From assembly GCA_944326315.1 (NCBI GenBank), contig CALVDP010000018.1:1-41602 (forward strand): a DNA stretch of 41,602 bases, written 5' to 3'. Position 1 is the first letter of the stretch; the number at the start of each line of letters is the position of its first letter. This stretch comes from an uncultured Bacteroidales bacterium. Lineage in GTDB: Bacteria > Bacteroidota > Bacteroidia > Bacteroidales > UBA932. Both the position numbers and the translations under genes were made by a program. Shown here piece after piece: positions 16,819 through 25,502 of the stretch. The notes beneath the pieces are model-generated. The model was not told the DNA's origin. It made no database searches and saw only the letters and a list, made by a program, of their open reading frames with translations.

Positions 16819-18757
16819 TCATTGTCGCGAAAAATTCTTCATTGGACACTGTGCTTTCGAGGCGTCCCTTGAGGAATTCCATAGCTTCGACTGAATTCAT
16901 GTCGGCGAGATAGTTGCGTAGTATCCATATCCTGTTGCTCTGCTCCTGTGTGTAGAGCAGGTCGTCGCGCCGTGTGCTGCTCAGCGTGACATCTACGGCA
17001 GGGAAAATGCGCTTGTTGGCAAGCTTCCTGTCAAGCTGGAGCTCCATGTTGCCGGTCCCCTTGAATTCTTCGAAGATGACATCGTCCATTTTGGAGCCTG
17101 TGTCGGTAAGTGCGGTGGCAAGAATTGTAAGTGACCCTCCGTTCTCGATATTCCTTGCCGCACCGAAAAACCTTTTCGGCTTGTGCAGCGCATTGGCGTC
17201 CACACCACCTGAAAGTACCTTTCCAGAAGCCGGCTGCACGGTGTTGTACGCACGTGCGAGCCTCGTGATGGAATCAAGGAATATTACCACGTCATGACCG
17301 CATTCCACGAGCCTCTTGGCTTTCTCCAGCACCATGTTGGCCACTTTCACATGTTTCTCCGCCGGCTCGTCGAAAGTGGAGGCCACAACTTCCGCCTTGA
17401 CGCTGCGGGCCATGTCTGTCACTTCCTCAGGCCTTTCGTCAATCAGGAGCACAATCATGTACACTTCAGGATGGTTGTCTGCAATGGCATTGGCGATAGA
17501 TTTGAGCAGCATGGTCTTACCTGTCTTAGGCTGGGCTACGATAAGTCCCCTCTGCCCCTTGCCGATAGGAGTGAACATATCCACTATCCTGCATGACAGG
17601 TCGTTGTGCCCTTTACCGAGCAGGTTGAATTTCTCGTTAGGGAAAAGCGGGGTGAGGAAATCGAACGGTATCCTGTCCCTGATGAATTCCGGAGTGCGTC
17701 CGTTGACATACTTGATCTTGACAAGAGGGAAATATTTGTCACCCTCTCTCGGCGGTCTTATTTCACCGGTGACCGTATCGCCTGTCTTCAGTGCGTTGCT
17801 CTTGATCTGTCCCACTGACACATATATGTCATCCGGAGAGTTGAGGTAATTGTAGTCGGAAGAACGCAGGAAACCATATCCGTCAGGCATTATTTCAAGT
17901 ACTCCCGTAGCTTCCACTACACCGTCGAATTCGATTTTCTGATGGTACTGCGGCCTCTGCTGTGTGGCTGCACCATACTGCTGGCGCTGCTCGTTCTGCT
18001 GATATTGAGGCTGGTACTGCTCGTCGTTCCTCTTTTCCGGGAACCTGTTCTGCTGGTGGTATGTGTCTGGCACCACTGCAGGAAGCTGTGCCGCTGCCTG
18101 TGCAGTCTGCTGTATATTCTCCGTCATGACCGGTTCTGCGGCATCCGCGTTTGCCGGACGCTGTATACGTGTCCTTTTCCGTCTGTCCTGGCGCAAATCC
18201 TGATTCTGAGGCAGCGTCTGGTTCTGAGACTGCGGAGTGCGTGTGGCATTTTCAGCGGTTTCCGCTTCTGACGGTGTGGCTTCCGCCTGTGCAGGTTTCT
18301 GGCTGTCTGCCTGACTGCCGCTGCGGGCTGCATTGGCCTGTGCCTTGACCGTCTTGTCTGAAGCCTTTCTTCCACGTTTCTTCTTCTCCTGCCCCTCCTG
18401 GCTTTCTTTCGGGGTCTCGGATGCTGTCACACCTGCCTGTGCGGCCTCTTCTGTCTTTTTGGCCGGCTTCCTGCCCCTTGTCTTCTTTTCAGCCGGGGCC
18501 TGCGTGTCGGCAGCTCCGTCATTCTGTATCCCTTTCTGCTCCTGAGGCGCATCGGCCGCCAGTGTCTTCTGCTTTTTCGGTCTTCCGCGCTTAGGCTTTT
18601 CCGGTGCACTCTGCGCGTTGATGGCAGCTTCCTTGTCCAGGATAAGATATGCTATATCTTTTTTCTCCATCTTTTTACTTACATGAATGCCGAGATCCTT
18701 CGCGATTGAGCGGATCTGCTCGACATCCATTTCATTCAAATCAAAAATATTGTGCAT
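16802..18757 (-). CDS. rho: transcription termination factor Rho with long disordered insert
   Basis: Hexameric RNA-dependent ATPase that ends transcription. From ATG 18757 the product is 651 residues, far longer than the ~420 of E. coli Rho; an in-frame TTG six codons upstream is less likely. Order: Rho_N helical domain (about 3-47), a low-complexity Lys/Ala/Gln/Glu-rich insert (about 49-276), the cold-shock RNA-binding domain (about 280-350), then the ATPase core with Walker [10 protein letters not shown] (about 408-416) and Walker B VVIFLD (490-495), and the Q/R-loop region. The insert contains three basic RGR patches ([20 protein letters not shown]). Long inserts are known in Bacteroidota; that of B. 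thetaiotaomicron Rho supports phase separation. The MATE gene overlaps its 3' end. Confidence 0.96.
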   Translation of the reverse strand: MHNIFDLNEMDVEQIRSIAKDLGIHVSKKMEKKDIAYLILDKEAAINAQSAPEKPKRGRPKKQKTLAADAPQEQKGIQNDGAADTQAPAEKKTRGRKPAKKTEEAAQAGVTASETPKESQEGQEKKKRGRKASDKTVKAQANAARSGSQADSQKPAQAEATPSEAETAENATRTPQSQNQTLPQNQDLRQDRRKRTRIQRPANADAAEPVMTENIQQTAQAAAQLPAVVPDTYHQQNRFPEKRNDEQYQPQYQQNEQRQQYGAATQQRPQYHQKIEFDGVVEATGVLEIMPDGYGFLRSSDYNYLNSPDDIYVSVGQIKSNALKTGDTVTGEIRPPREGDKYFPLVKIKYVNGRTPEFIRDRIPFDFLTPLFPNEKFNLLGKGHNDLSCRIVDMFTPIGKGQRGLIVAQPKTGKTMLLKSIANAIADNHPEVYMIVLLIDERPEEVTDMARSVKAEVVASTFDEPAEKHVKVANMVLEKAKRLVECGHDVVIFLDSITRLARAYNTVQPASGKVLSGGVDANALHKPKRFFGAARNIENGGSLTILATALTDTGSKMDDVIFEEFKGTGNMELQLDRKLANKRIFPAVDVTLSSTRRDDLLYTQEQSNRIWILRNYLADMNSVEAMEFLKGRLESTVSNEEFFATMNGDKI

Positions 18758-18839
18758 ATTATAATTAATAGTCAATGAAAAACCGTATTCAAAATATTAT
18801 ATGTCGGGATGATTGGGAAGCAGCCTGAAAATATGGCCG

Positions 18840-18863
18840 CTTCTCTGTTCTGAGAAGTTTTTT
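18840..18863 (+). terminator. plus-strand terminator-like hairpin between lptD and rho
   Basis: CTTCTC (18840-18845), a 6-base loop and GAGAAG (18852-18857), followed by six T. It is oriented to stop plus-strand RNA, although both flanking genes are on the minus strand. In the rho leader it would form the same hairpin without a T run. Confidence 0.4.
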
Positions 18864-18874
18864 CAAAGATTTGG

Positions 18875-18882
18875 CAAATATA
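18875..18882 (-). promoter_or_regulatory. possible -7 element for rho
   Basis: Minus-strand TATATTTG matches TAnnTTTG and lies 118 bases upstream of the rho ATG. No TTTG is found at the usual distance upstream, where the end of lptD lies, so it is a partial match. If used, the rho leader is about 110 bases and includes the 18840-18857 hairpin. Confidence 0.35.
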
Positions 18883-18904
18883 ATATATAATTTTGATTAT
18901 CCTA

Positions 18905-21658
18905 TTAATTATCCCAATAACTTGTGCTTTTCTTGAATCTGAGCAGGTCTGACAGCGCTGCCGCATTCGCGGCAATCTTGAATGACCAGGATTCCCACTG
19001 ACCGCTCGGGATCCATGAGAATGTAATGTTGAAACAGTGGAGGTCATACGTGGCGCTCAGCTGTGTGGTTGTCATCTTGAATGCCATTATGTCGAAGTTG
19101 GTGCTCAACTGCAGGGACAGTGCCGGCGTAAGCTTCACGTTTCCTGACACTCCGAGTGTCTGGGTGTGCCTGTGGTTCGTGATGAGCTGGTCGTTCGACC
19201 TCTGGTATGACCGGCTGTAACTATATGAATAGTTGAAGTTTACGGACCATGGTACGTCAGGATTCATATAGTATAGCCATCCTCCCGGGATGTATTCTCC
19301 GGTCACCGGGTGGTAATATATCCTCGTATAGTATGATGCCGGGTTGCCTCCGGCCTGTGCACTTCCGTCATTGCCGTTTATCTTGCCTTCCCCGGACAGG
19401 GAATAGGATATGGATGCTGATGCGTTTGTAAGCCTGAGAGGCTTGGCCCAACCTTCTGTCTGGACATTGAACTTGTTGTATTTCCGTCCGTTCTCGTCCA
19501 CGGCATAAGGGTCGAAATTGAGGTTTCCGCTGATACCCACCTTGCCGAATACGGATGTAGACATGGATATGCCTATATTACTCATGTTCAGGGAATCTGC
19601 GAGGAAATTGTATCCGGTGTTCAGCGTCAGCTGGTCTATCAGCTTGATCTTTTTCTCACCTTTGCCGGTGGTATCCCTGAGATCCCTGACCTTGGCTTCC
19701 AGATTGTTGCCTATCGATAGGTTCATGGATGCTGTCTTTCCCTTTGACGGCGGCGAATACAGCTGGCCGGCGTATATGTTGTAGTCCAGGCTATGCTGCT
19801 CGCCGTTCCTGTCCGTGTAGTTCAAAGTCCGCCAGCCGTTGAAATACTTGCCTTTCTCCGGGCTGAATGAAAACGACAGGGAAGGAGTGATCACATGCCT
19901 GATGGCCTGTATTTTCCTGTGCTTGCCGAAGTTGAACATACCGTAGAGCCTTGTGCTCGCGGACAGGCTTCCTGAATACGTGTGCGTGGCGCCGAATGTG
20001 CCGAACTGCTTTCCCTCTATTTCTTCCACCTGGTCCGTGTCGGGATTGTAGACCTGTTCAGTGGACCTGAAGAACCAGTTCATGCCGTAGCTTATGCTCG
20101 GCGTGAAGTTGATATACTTGAAAAGGGTGAAATTCGGCAGTCCTATCTGGAAAGTATGCTGCATGCCGTTCTGGAACTTGTCCAGGAAGCCGGGCTGGTT
20201 GAATTCCGATGCCTTGAAATTGATCTTGTTCTGGAGCGTGGTGCTGTATCCGAGCGAGAACTGCTCATAGAACCTTTCCTTTCCTACCCTGTTCTTCCTT
20301 TTGAAAGGGTAGAACCTGCTCACCGAGAACGTGAGGTTAGGCAGAGTGAAGGAATAGGAACTGTCTATCGAGTTCTGGTTGTGGAGCGCATTGATCGAGA
20401 GGTTGAATTTGCCGTTCCAGTTCTTGGAATAGGAGATGGATGAGGATATCCGGTTCTGCAATGCCTCGTCAATGGATGTGGAATTGTATCGGCTGTTGGA
20501 AGGGCTGGAGAAGTTCACCGAAGCGCTGAACGATGTCCCCGGCCTTGCCTTGGAATCCTGGGAATGGCTCCATTTGACGCCGAAGTTCCTCATCTGGGTA
20601 AAATCGGAGCTTCCGCGCTCTCCTGTCTGGTCATTGGAGTATGTTATCGAGAAATTTCCGGAGCACTTGTAGTTGACCTTGTACCTCGAGTCCACCTGTG
20701 CGCTCCACGAACCGAGGGTGTACAGGTCTCCTGTCAGGGAAATGTCGAAATAGTCTCCTATCACGAAATACATTCCCGCGTCCCTCAGGTAGAAACCCCT
20801 GGCCGCCTCCTCTCCGAATGTAGGCATCAGAAGTCCGGTAGCCCTGTCCGGTCTCTTGGGAATGAAACCGAACGGCAGAATGACAGGGAACAGCGGCACA
20901 TCCTCAATGACCGGATATGCAGGACCGAAGACCGTCTTCTGCGAAGGCTTGGTCATCACCTTAGCTGCAGTCAGATGCAGGTAGTAGTGCGGATGTTCCG
21001 CATCACAGACCGTATATTTGCCGTTTGTTATGTTTATGGACTTGTCCGGCATCATCTTGATGTTCTTTCCGTGCAGGATGCCTTCCTGCTCCTGGGTCAC
21101 CATGTTGGTTATGCGCGCCTTGCCCGAGTCGAAATTGTAGCGCAGCTCCTCCATTGTATAAGTCTTGCCGGCCTGTGTCATTGTCGGCATTCCTGTGATG
21201 ACACCTGTGGAATCCTTTGTACCCCTTGCAAAGACAGTCTTGGTCTGGAGGTCATATTCCATGTAGTCTGCCGTCAGCTCCATGTCACCGTATTTGACAG
21301 TCACTTCACCATAATAATATATCATCCTCTTCCCGTCAGTGAAGTCTTCAATGATGGAGTCGCGGGCTGTGGTGAATGCCGGCATGTCGAGGGAGCTTTT
21401 CCCGAGCATGTCCAGGGAGTCCCTGCGGGCTGCTGAATCCGCCCTGGCCGTGGAATCCAGGACCGCCTGCATGGAATCGCTTACCGCAGGCAGGGAATCC
21501 GTCCTGGCCTCTATCCGTTCGGCTCTCTGACGGTTCCGCCTCGACCTCCTGTCATCCTGTGACGAAACAGTGACCGAACTGATTATAAGCAGCAGTATTA
21601 CCGCGAAAAACAGCTTGTCCCGTTTCCTGTTCAATGGCCCTGAGTTATATTGTGACAT
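18905..21658 (-). CDS. lptD: LptD/OstA-family outer-membrane LPS assembly protein
   Basis: Outer-membrane barrel that inserts lipopolysaccharide into the outer leaflet. From ATG 21658 the product is 917 residues. A signal peptide/membrane stretch lies at about 14-33 (LFFAVILLLIISSVTVSS). A charged, Asp/Ser/Arg-rich linker follows to ~95. Residues ~105-250 are an OstA/LptA-like jelly-roll domain (YYYGEVTVKYGDMELTADYM, FARGTKDSTGVITGMP). The remainder is long and rich in alternating aromatic strands, ending SFKIAANAAALSDLLRF. It resembles the large Bacteroidota putative LPS assembly proteins more than E. coli LptD, so the symbol is by family. It has a good promoter at 21704-21735 and is divergent from the amidase gene. 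Confidence 0.82.
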   Translation of the reverse strand: MSQYNSGPLNRKRDKLFFAVILLLIISSVTVSSQDDRRSRRNRQRAERIEARTDSLPAVSDSMQAVLDSTARADSAARRDSLDMLGKSSLDMPAFTTARDSIIEDFTDGKRMIYYYGEVTVKYGDMELTADYMEYDLQTKTVFARGTKDSTGVITGMPTMTQAGKTYTMEELRYNFDSGKARITNMVTQEQEGILHGKNIKMMPDKSINITNGKYTVCDAEHPHYYLHLTAAKVMTKPSQKTVFGPAYPVIEDVPLFPVILPFGFIPKRPDRATGLLMPTFGEEAARGFYLRDAGMYFVIGDYFDISLTGDLYTLGSWSAQVDSRYKVNYKCSGNFSITYSNDQTGERGSSDFTQMRNFGVKWSHSQDSKARPGTSFSASVNFSSPSNSRYNSTSIDEALQNRISSSISYSKNWNGKFNLSINALHNQNSIDSSYSFTLPNLTFSVSRFYPFKRKNRVGKERFYEQFSLGYSTTLQNKINFKASEFNQPGFLDKFQNGMQHTFQIGLPNFTLFKYINFTPSISYGMNWFFRSTEQVYNPDTDQVEEIEGKQFGTFGATHTYSGSLSASTRLYGMFNFGKHRKIQAIRHVITPSLSFSFSPEKGKYFNGWRTLNYTDRNGEQHSLDYNIYAGQLYSPPSKGKTASMNLSIGNNLEAKVRDLRDTTGKGEKKIKLIDQLTLNTGYNFLADSLNMSNIGISMSTSVFGKVGISGNLNFDPYAVDENGRKYNKFNVQTEGWAKPLRLTNASASISYSLSGEGKINGNDGSAQAGGNPASYYTRIYYHPVTGEYIPGGWLYYMNPDVPWSVNFNYSYSYSRSYQRSNDQLITNHRHTQTLGVSGNVKLTPALSLQLSTNFDIMAFKMTTTQLSATYDLHCFNITFSWIPSGQWESWSFKIAANAAALSDLLRFKKSTSYWDN

Positions 21659-21703
21659 CAAATATCTCTATATTCAGCAAAAATTTCATATTTTTGCAAA
21701 CTG

Positions 21704-21735
21704 CAAAGTTATAACTATTTTCAAATTTTACCAAA
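21704..21735 (-). promoter_or_regulatory. Bacteroidota-type promoter of lptD
   Basis: On the minus strand TTTG (21732-21735), 20 bases, then TAACTTTG (21704-21711), a full consensus match. RNA would begin near 21697, about 40 bases before the lptD ATG. The -33 box is only four bases from the amidase ATG on the other strand, so the two divergent genes share very tight control DNA. A weaker plus-strand pair (TTTG 21693, TATTTTC 21716) may serve the amidase. Confidence 0.65.
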
Positions 21736-21739
21736 CGTA

Positions 21740-22843
21740 ATGAATACTTCGCTGCATCTGTCCAAATTCATTTTCCTGTCCTTACTGGCTGTTGCGGCAT
21801 TTGCACCAGCCTTGCCTGCATCCGGAGATGACGGGCTCGGGCTCAAGACTGTAGTCATCGATGCCGGTCATGGCGGACATGATCCGGGATGTGTGAGCAA
21901 GGACGGACGTGTGCAGGAGAAGAACATAAATCTCGACATAGCACGGAAGCTCGGCGCAAAGATATCCGCGGCATATCCGGATGTCAAGGTCATCTATACC
22001 AGGTCGACGGACGTCTTCATCCATCTGAACACAAGGGCCGACATTGCCAACCGAAATAATGCCAATCTGTTCATTTCCATCCATACAAATGCCTCTTCTC
22101 TCGCGCAGCCGCACGGTTTTTCCGTACATATTCTCGGTAACGACCGCTTTTCATCCAATATGGACGTCTGCCGCAGGGAAAATTCCGTAATCCTGCTTGA
22201 AGATGACTATTCCACCAATTATCAAGGATTTGATCCTAATGATCCGGAATCTTTCATCTTTTTCAACCTCATGCAGAACGCTTTCTACGAGCAGAGTCTG
22301 TCGTTCGCTGCCGAGGCGGAAAAACAGATGAGGAAAGGCCCGGTCGGATACAGCAGGGGCATATCACAGGATCCTTTCCTGGTGCTGTGGAAGACTACGA
22401 TGCCGGCGGCTCTGGTGGAAGTCGGCTTCATTTCCAATCAGTCTGACCTGAAGATATTGAGTTCCGCAGCCGAGAGGACTGAAATCGCGCAGAGGCTCTT
22501 CGATGCATTCAAGTCCTTCAAGGCCAAGTATGATGCCAGTCTTGACTATTCGTCCGCACCTCCTTCCGCTGCGGCGGAACCTGTCTCCAGGAGCACGATT
22601 GTGCAGCCTGTCCAGGACGGGTACGGGGTCCAGATATTCGCGATTGGAAAGAAAATTGCAGCCGATGATCCTGCCCTGAAGGGATACAGTGCCGTGGCTG
22701 TCAAGTCCGGCAACGTGTTCAAGTATGTCATTACCGAAAGGTCGGCGGAGGATGCCCGCAAGCTTGCCAGGCGTATAAGGAAGGAATTCCCGGGGTCTTT
22801 CCCTGTCAGGATAAGCGAAGGCAAGGTGTCGGCTCTGAAATGA
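21740..22843 (+). CDS. N-acetylmuramoyl-L-alanine amidase (Amidase_3) with C-terminal SPOR-like region
   Basis: Zinc amidase that cuts the bond between muramic acid and L-Ala in peptidoglycan, as in daughter cell separation. The 367-residue protein starts with a signal peptide (MNTSLHLSKFIFLSLLAVAAFAPALPA). The catalytic domain spans about 35-260: VVIDAGHGGHDPG with the first zinc His, the Glu in VQEKNINLD, the second zinc His in FISIHTNAS, and the catalytic Glu in ALVEVGFISN. After a short linker, residues ~295-367 (VQIFAIGKK... VFKYVITERSAEDARKLARRI) look like a SPOR-type fold that may bind denuded glycan. The MCE gene follows 18 bases later. Confidence 0.92.
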   Translation: MNTSLHLSKFIFLSLLAVAAFAPALPASGDDGLGLKTVVIDAGHGGHDPGCVSKDGRVQEKNINLDIARKLGAKISAAYPDVKVIYTRSTDVFIHLNTRADIANRNNANLFISIHTNASSLAQPHGFSVHILGNDRFSSNMDVCRRENSVILLEDDYSTNYQGFDPNDPESFIFFNLMQNAFYEQSLSFAAEAEKQMRKGPVGYSRGISQDPFLVLWKTTMPAALVEVGFISNQSDLKILSSAAERTEIAQRLFDAFKSFKAKYDASLDYSSAPPSAAAEPVSRSTIVQPVQDGYGVQIFAIGKKIAADDPALKGYSAVAVKSGNVFKYVITERSAEDARKLARRIRKEFPGSFPVRISEGKVSALK

Positions 22844-22861
22844 CCCGAAAAATTGTCAGAT

Positions 22862-23767
22862 ATGAAAAAGGAACTTAAAATAGGAATTCTCGCGACCGTC
22901 GTGCTCGTGGCCACTTTTTTCGTAATCAATTTCCTCCGTGGCAAGGACCTGTTCAACAAGGAGTACGAACTGGTCTCCACCTATGGCGATGTGCAGGGAC
23001 TGCTTCCGTCTTCACCTGTATATATTAAGGGGTACAAGGCCGGGACTGTGGCCGAGGTCACATACAACAAGGAGAAGTCCGCCTTCGACGTGACATGTTC
23101 AGTGTCGAAGGATTTTCCGGTTCCGGAAGATTCCAGGATGACAATATACAGCGCTGACCTGATGGGCGGAAAGGCGATAAGGATAGACCTTGGTACTTCC
23201 TCAGCCATGGCGGAGGACGGTGCTTGCCTTGCCTCATCGGTCTCTCCCGACATGCTTTCGTCCATAGCTGCAGGCATCGAGCCTCTCATCAGCAAGGGGT
23301 CTGATGTCCTCGACAACCTTGACAGTGCCCTTACCAATCTGAATCTTACGCTTTCGGAAGAAAACAGGGCTTCACTGAGAAGCATAATGGTGAATCTGGA
23401 CAGGACTGTGGATGAAGTGGAGAAAATAGCAGGGACATTTGCCGGCAGGTCAGAGGATGTGGACAGATTCCTGGCCGACCTGAAGGAACTTTCCGGGAAG
23501 CTCAATGCCGTGGCCGAGAAAGCGGATTCTGCCATGACGGATATCCGTGGGGTAAGCTCCGGGCTCGAAGCCGCCGATATTGCCGGCCTTGTTCGCAGCC
23601 TTGATTCTCTCGCTCTGAAGCTGCAGGGGTCGGAAGGCACTGTCGGCAGGCTCATCAATGAAGATTCTGTCTACAATTCCCTCGATTCTCTGATTTCCGA
23701 TATTTCGGGACTTGTCAGGAAAATAGAGGAAAATCCGAAGAAATATATCAGGATTTCAGTGTTCTGA
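22862..23767 (+). CDS. MCE / MlaD family lipid-transport protein
   Basis: Membrane-anchored substrate-binding part of a lipid ABC system. From ATG 22862 the product is 301 residues; a TTG three codons earlier is disfavoured. There is one N-terminal membrane segment (about 5-24), then a single MCE domain at about 36-115 (DVQGLLPSSPVYIKGYKAGTVAEV, DLMGGKAIRIDLG), followed by a long helical tail to the end that may form the tunnel-like coiled part. The tail contains repeated NLD/SLDSL helices. No MlaE permease or MlaF ATPase lies next to it in the window. The amidase gene precedes it closely, so it is likely co-transcribed. Confidence 0.88.
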   Translation: MKKELKIGILATVVLVATFFVINFLRGKDLFNKEYELVSTYGDVQGLLPSSPVYIKGYKAGTVAEVTYNKEKSAFDVTCSVSKDFPVPEDSRMTIYSADLMGGKAIRIDLGTSSAMAEDGACLASSVSPDMLSSIAAGIEPLISKGSDVLDNLDSALTNLNLTLSEENRASLRSIMVNLDRTVDEVEKIAGTFAGRSEDVDRFLADLKELSGKLNAVAEKADSAMTDIRGVSSGLEAADIAGLVRSLDSLALKLQGSEGTVGRLINEDSVYNSLDSLISDISGLVRKIEENPKKYIRISVF

Positions 23768-23801
23768 TGATGTCCCGCCGTGATTGCACCGCCTGATTTT
23801 A

Positions 23802-23820
23802 ATTTAGAATTATTCTAAAT
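23802..23820. promoter_or_regulatory. perfect 9-1-9 palindrome, Fur/PerR-box-like
   Basis: ATTTAGAAT-T-ATTCTAAAT. The inner 15-mer TTAGAATTATTCTAA has the 7-1-7 form of Fur-family operators and differs from the B. subtilis PerR box (TTATAATnATTATAA) at one base per half. It is about 250 bases upstream of dnaA and 35 bases after the MCE gene. The regulator is unknown; binding by a Fur-family protein is inference. Confidence 0.45.
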
Positions 23821-23846
23821 ACATAAAATCGTGCAGTTCAATGCCG

Positions 23847-23861
23847 TTAACAAATTGTTAA
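23847..23861. promoter_or_regulatory. second 7-1-7 palindrome upstream of dnaA
   Basis: TTAACAA-A-TTGTTAA, centre 43 bases (about four helical turns) from the centre of the first palindrome. A third, imperfect one (TTGAT-T-ATCAA, matching again further out) is centred at 23878. The one-base centre suggests a dimeric repressor site rather than an RNA hairpin. Confidence 0.4.
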
Positions 23862-23982
23862 ATTGTATTTATTTGATTATCAATAAATTATAATGGACCC
23901 GTGTCCGGAAAATGCAAACGTTTAGATGTAAAAAAAAGATAATAAACAATAGGAAATGAAAAATTTTCTAACTTTTTTTTCC

Positions 23983-24039
23983 TCATCTTTGTGTTCGCAT
24001 TCGGAAAGATGAAGTGTCCGGACGTATTCCCGAATTTTT
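23983..24039 (+). promoter_or_regulatory. overlapping hairpins / possible attenuator in the dnaA leader
   Basis: TCATCTTT (23983-23990) pairs with AAAGATGA (24005-24012). Bases in that loop, ATTCGG (23999-24004), also pair with CCGAAT (24030-24035), which is followed by a T run to 24039. A small palindrome GTCCGGAC sits between (24016-24023). The second stem plus T run is terminator-like, ending 31 bases before dnaA. The transcription start is not known, so whether both stems are in one RNA is open. Confidence 0.4.
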
Positions 24040-24070
24040 ATTGGTTTTTGATAAATCCGAGATAACATAA

Positions 24071-25492
24071 ATGTCACAAGATACTCATATATTGATATGG
24101 AGCCGCTGTCTGAAGATGATTGAGCAGATAGTGAACCAGAGGGCTTTCGAGACTTGGTTCAAGCCTATCGTCCCGGAGTCGTTCCATGACGGGATTCTTA
24201 CGGTAAGCGTGCCTTCGGAATTTTTCAGGGAGTATCTTGAGGAGTATTATCTTGATGTCCTTAAGAAGACATTGAAGAAGGAGATCGGGGCGGATGCCAA
24301 GCTTGTCTACCGTGTCGCTCCGGTGCATGTCCAGCCGCCGATGGAATATCCTGCAGCGCACTGCAACGCTCCGCAGAACAGGCCGATAAACGTGCCCGGA
24401 TTCCGTCAGGCAGGCAGTCCGAATCCTTTCGTGATACCAGGGCTTCGGTCCATTACGGTGAATCCCCAGTTGAATCCGAACTACTGCTTCGGGAATCTTG
24501 TTGCGGGAGAGTGCAACAAGATGGGTATAACGGCAGGGGAGAGTATCGCAATGCATCCGGGGAAGACAGCGTTCAATCCTCTTTTCCTTTTCGGCGGGCC
24601 GGGGCTTGGCAAGACGCATCTTGCGCAGGCCATAGGCATAGCCATCAAGGAGAAATATCCGGAACTCGTGGTGTTGTATGTGCCGGCGAACAGGTTCAAG
24701 GCGCAGTATATGAACGCAGTGTCAGTGAAGAACAACCTTACGGACTTCCTGGCATTCTATATGAAGATGGATGTCCTGATTGTCGATGACATACAGGATA
24801 TGTCCTCACCGGGTACGCAGAACGCCTTCTTCCAGATATTCAATCATCTGCATCAGGCAGGCAAGCAGCTTATATTTACCTCTGACAGGGCTCCGGTGGA
24901 TCTGCAGAATTTCGAGGAGAGACTTCTTTCCAGGCTGAAGTGGGGTCTGTCAGTGGAGTTGCAGAGGCCGGACTTCGCCACGAGGCTTTCCATGCTGAAG
25001 TCCCGCAGTTTCAGAGAGGGTGTGAAGCTGGATGATGAAGTGCTGCTGTTCCTCGCGAGCAGGATCACTTCCAATTTCAGAGAGCTTGAAGGTGCCCTGA
25101 TATCCCTGATTGCCAATGCGACCTTCGACCACAGGGCGATAACCGTTGATCTTGCGGAGAGGATTACGACCAAGCTTGTCGGAGAGCAGAAGAATGACAT
25201 TACCATGGAGAAGGTGCAGAAGGCAGTGTGCCAGTATTTCAATATCTCCGTAGACAGTCTTCTTTCAAAATCGAGAAAACGCCAGATTGTGCAGGCAAGG
25301 CAGATAGCCATGTATATGAGCAGGAAGCTCCTGAAATGTTCTTTGTCGACGATAGGCTCCGAACTCGGAGGAAAGGATCATTCGACAGTCCTCCATGCGT
25401 GTTCGACTGTCCAGGATTTCATGAGCATCGACAAGACATTCAGACAGTATGTGACTGACATAGAGAAGATGCTTGCGCCAGTCCGGGGCTAA
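24071..25492 (+). CDS. dnaA: chromosomal replication initiator protein DnaA
   Basis: AAA+ ATPase that binds DnaA boxes and opens the replication origin. The 473-residue protein has domain I (about 5-82, with FETWFKPI), a short proline-rich domain II (about 83-130), the AAA+ domain with Walker A GGPGLGKTH (175-183) and Walker B VLIVDD (235-240), the arginine-finger region NFEERLLSRLKWGL (280-293), and the domain IV DNA-binding helix-turn-helix with the signature ELGGKDHSTV (431-440). Start at ATG 24071 gives a normal domain I. pepD begins 10 bases after the stop. It is unlinked here to dnaN or recF. Confidence 0.97.
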   Translation: MSQDTHILIWSRCLKMIEQIVNQRAFETWFKPIVPESFHDGILTVSVPSEFFREYLEEYYLDVLKKTLKKEIGADAKLVYRVAPVHVQPPMEYPAAHCNAPQNRPINVPGFRQAGSPNPFVIPGLRSITVNPQLNPNYCFGNLVAGECNKMGITAGESIAMHPGKTAFNPLFLFGGPGLGKTHLAQAIGIAIKEKYPELVVLYVPANRFKAQYMNAVSVKNNLTDFLAFYMKMDVLIVDDIQDMSSPGTQNAFFQIFNHLHQAGKQLIFTSDRAPVDLQNFEERLLSRLKWGLSVELQRPDFATRLSMLKSRSFREGVKLDDEVLLFLASRITSNFRELEGALISLIANATFDHRAITVDLAERITTKLVGEQKNDITMEKVQKAVCQYFNISVDSLLSKSRKRQIVQARQIAMYMSRKLLKCSLSTIGSELGGKDHSTVLHACSTVQDFMSIDKTFRQYVTDIEKMLAPVRG

Positions 25493-25502
25493 CGATATTG
25501 AT

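Larger units (their letters stand above)
23768..24070. other. AT-rich control region upstream of dnaA
   Basis: 303 bases with no gene. It contains three palindromes each centred on one base (centres 23811, 23854, 23878), a 9-base direct repeat GTGTCCGGA (23901-23909 and 24014-24022), an A8 run, and overlapping hairpins just before dnaA. One 7-of-9 match to the DnaA box (TTATCAATA, 23877-23885) is present, but no array of boxes, so I do not call an origin. I see no full consensus promoter; CATCTTTG at 23984-23991 is one base off the -7 consensus. Confidence 0.5.

Noticed and set aside
23768-24070. Replication origin next to dnaA
   Set aside because: Only one 7-of-9 DnaA-box-like site is present. 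AT-richness alone is not enough; GC-skew over the whole chromosome would be needed.
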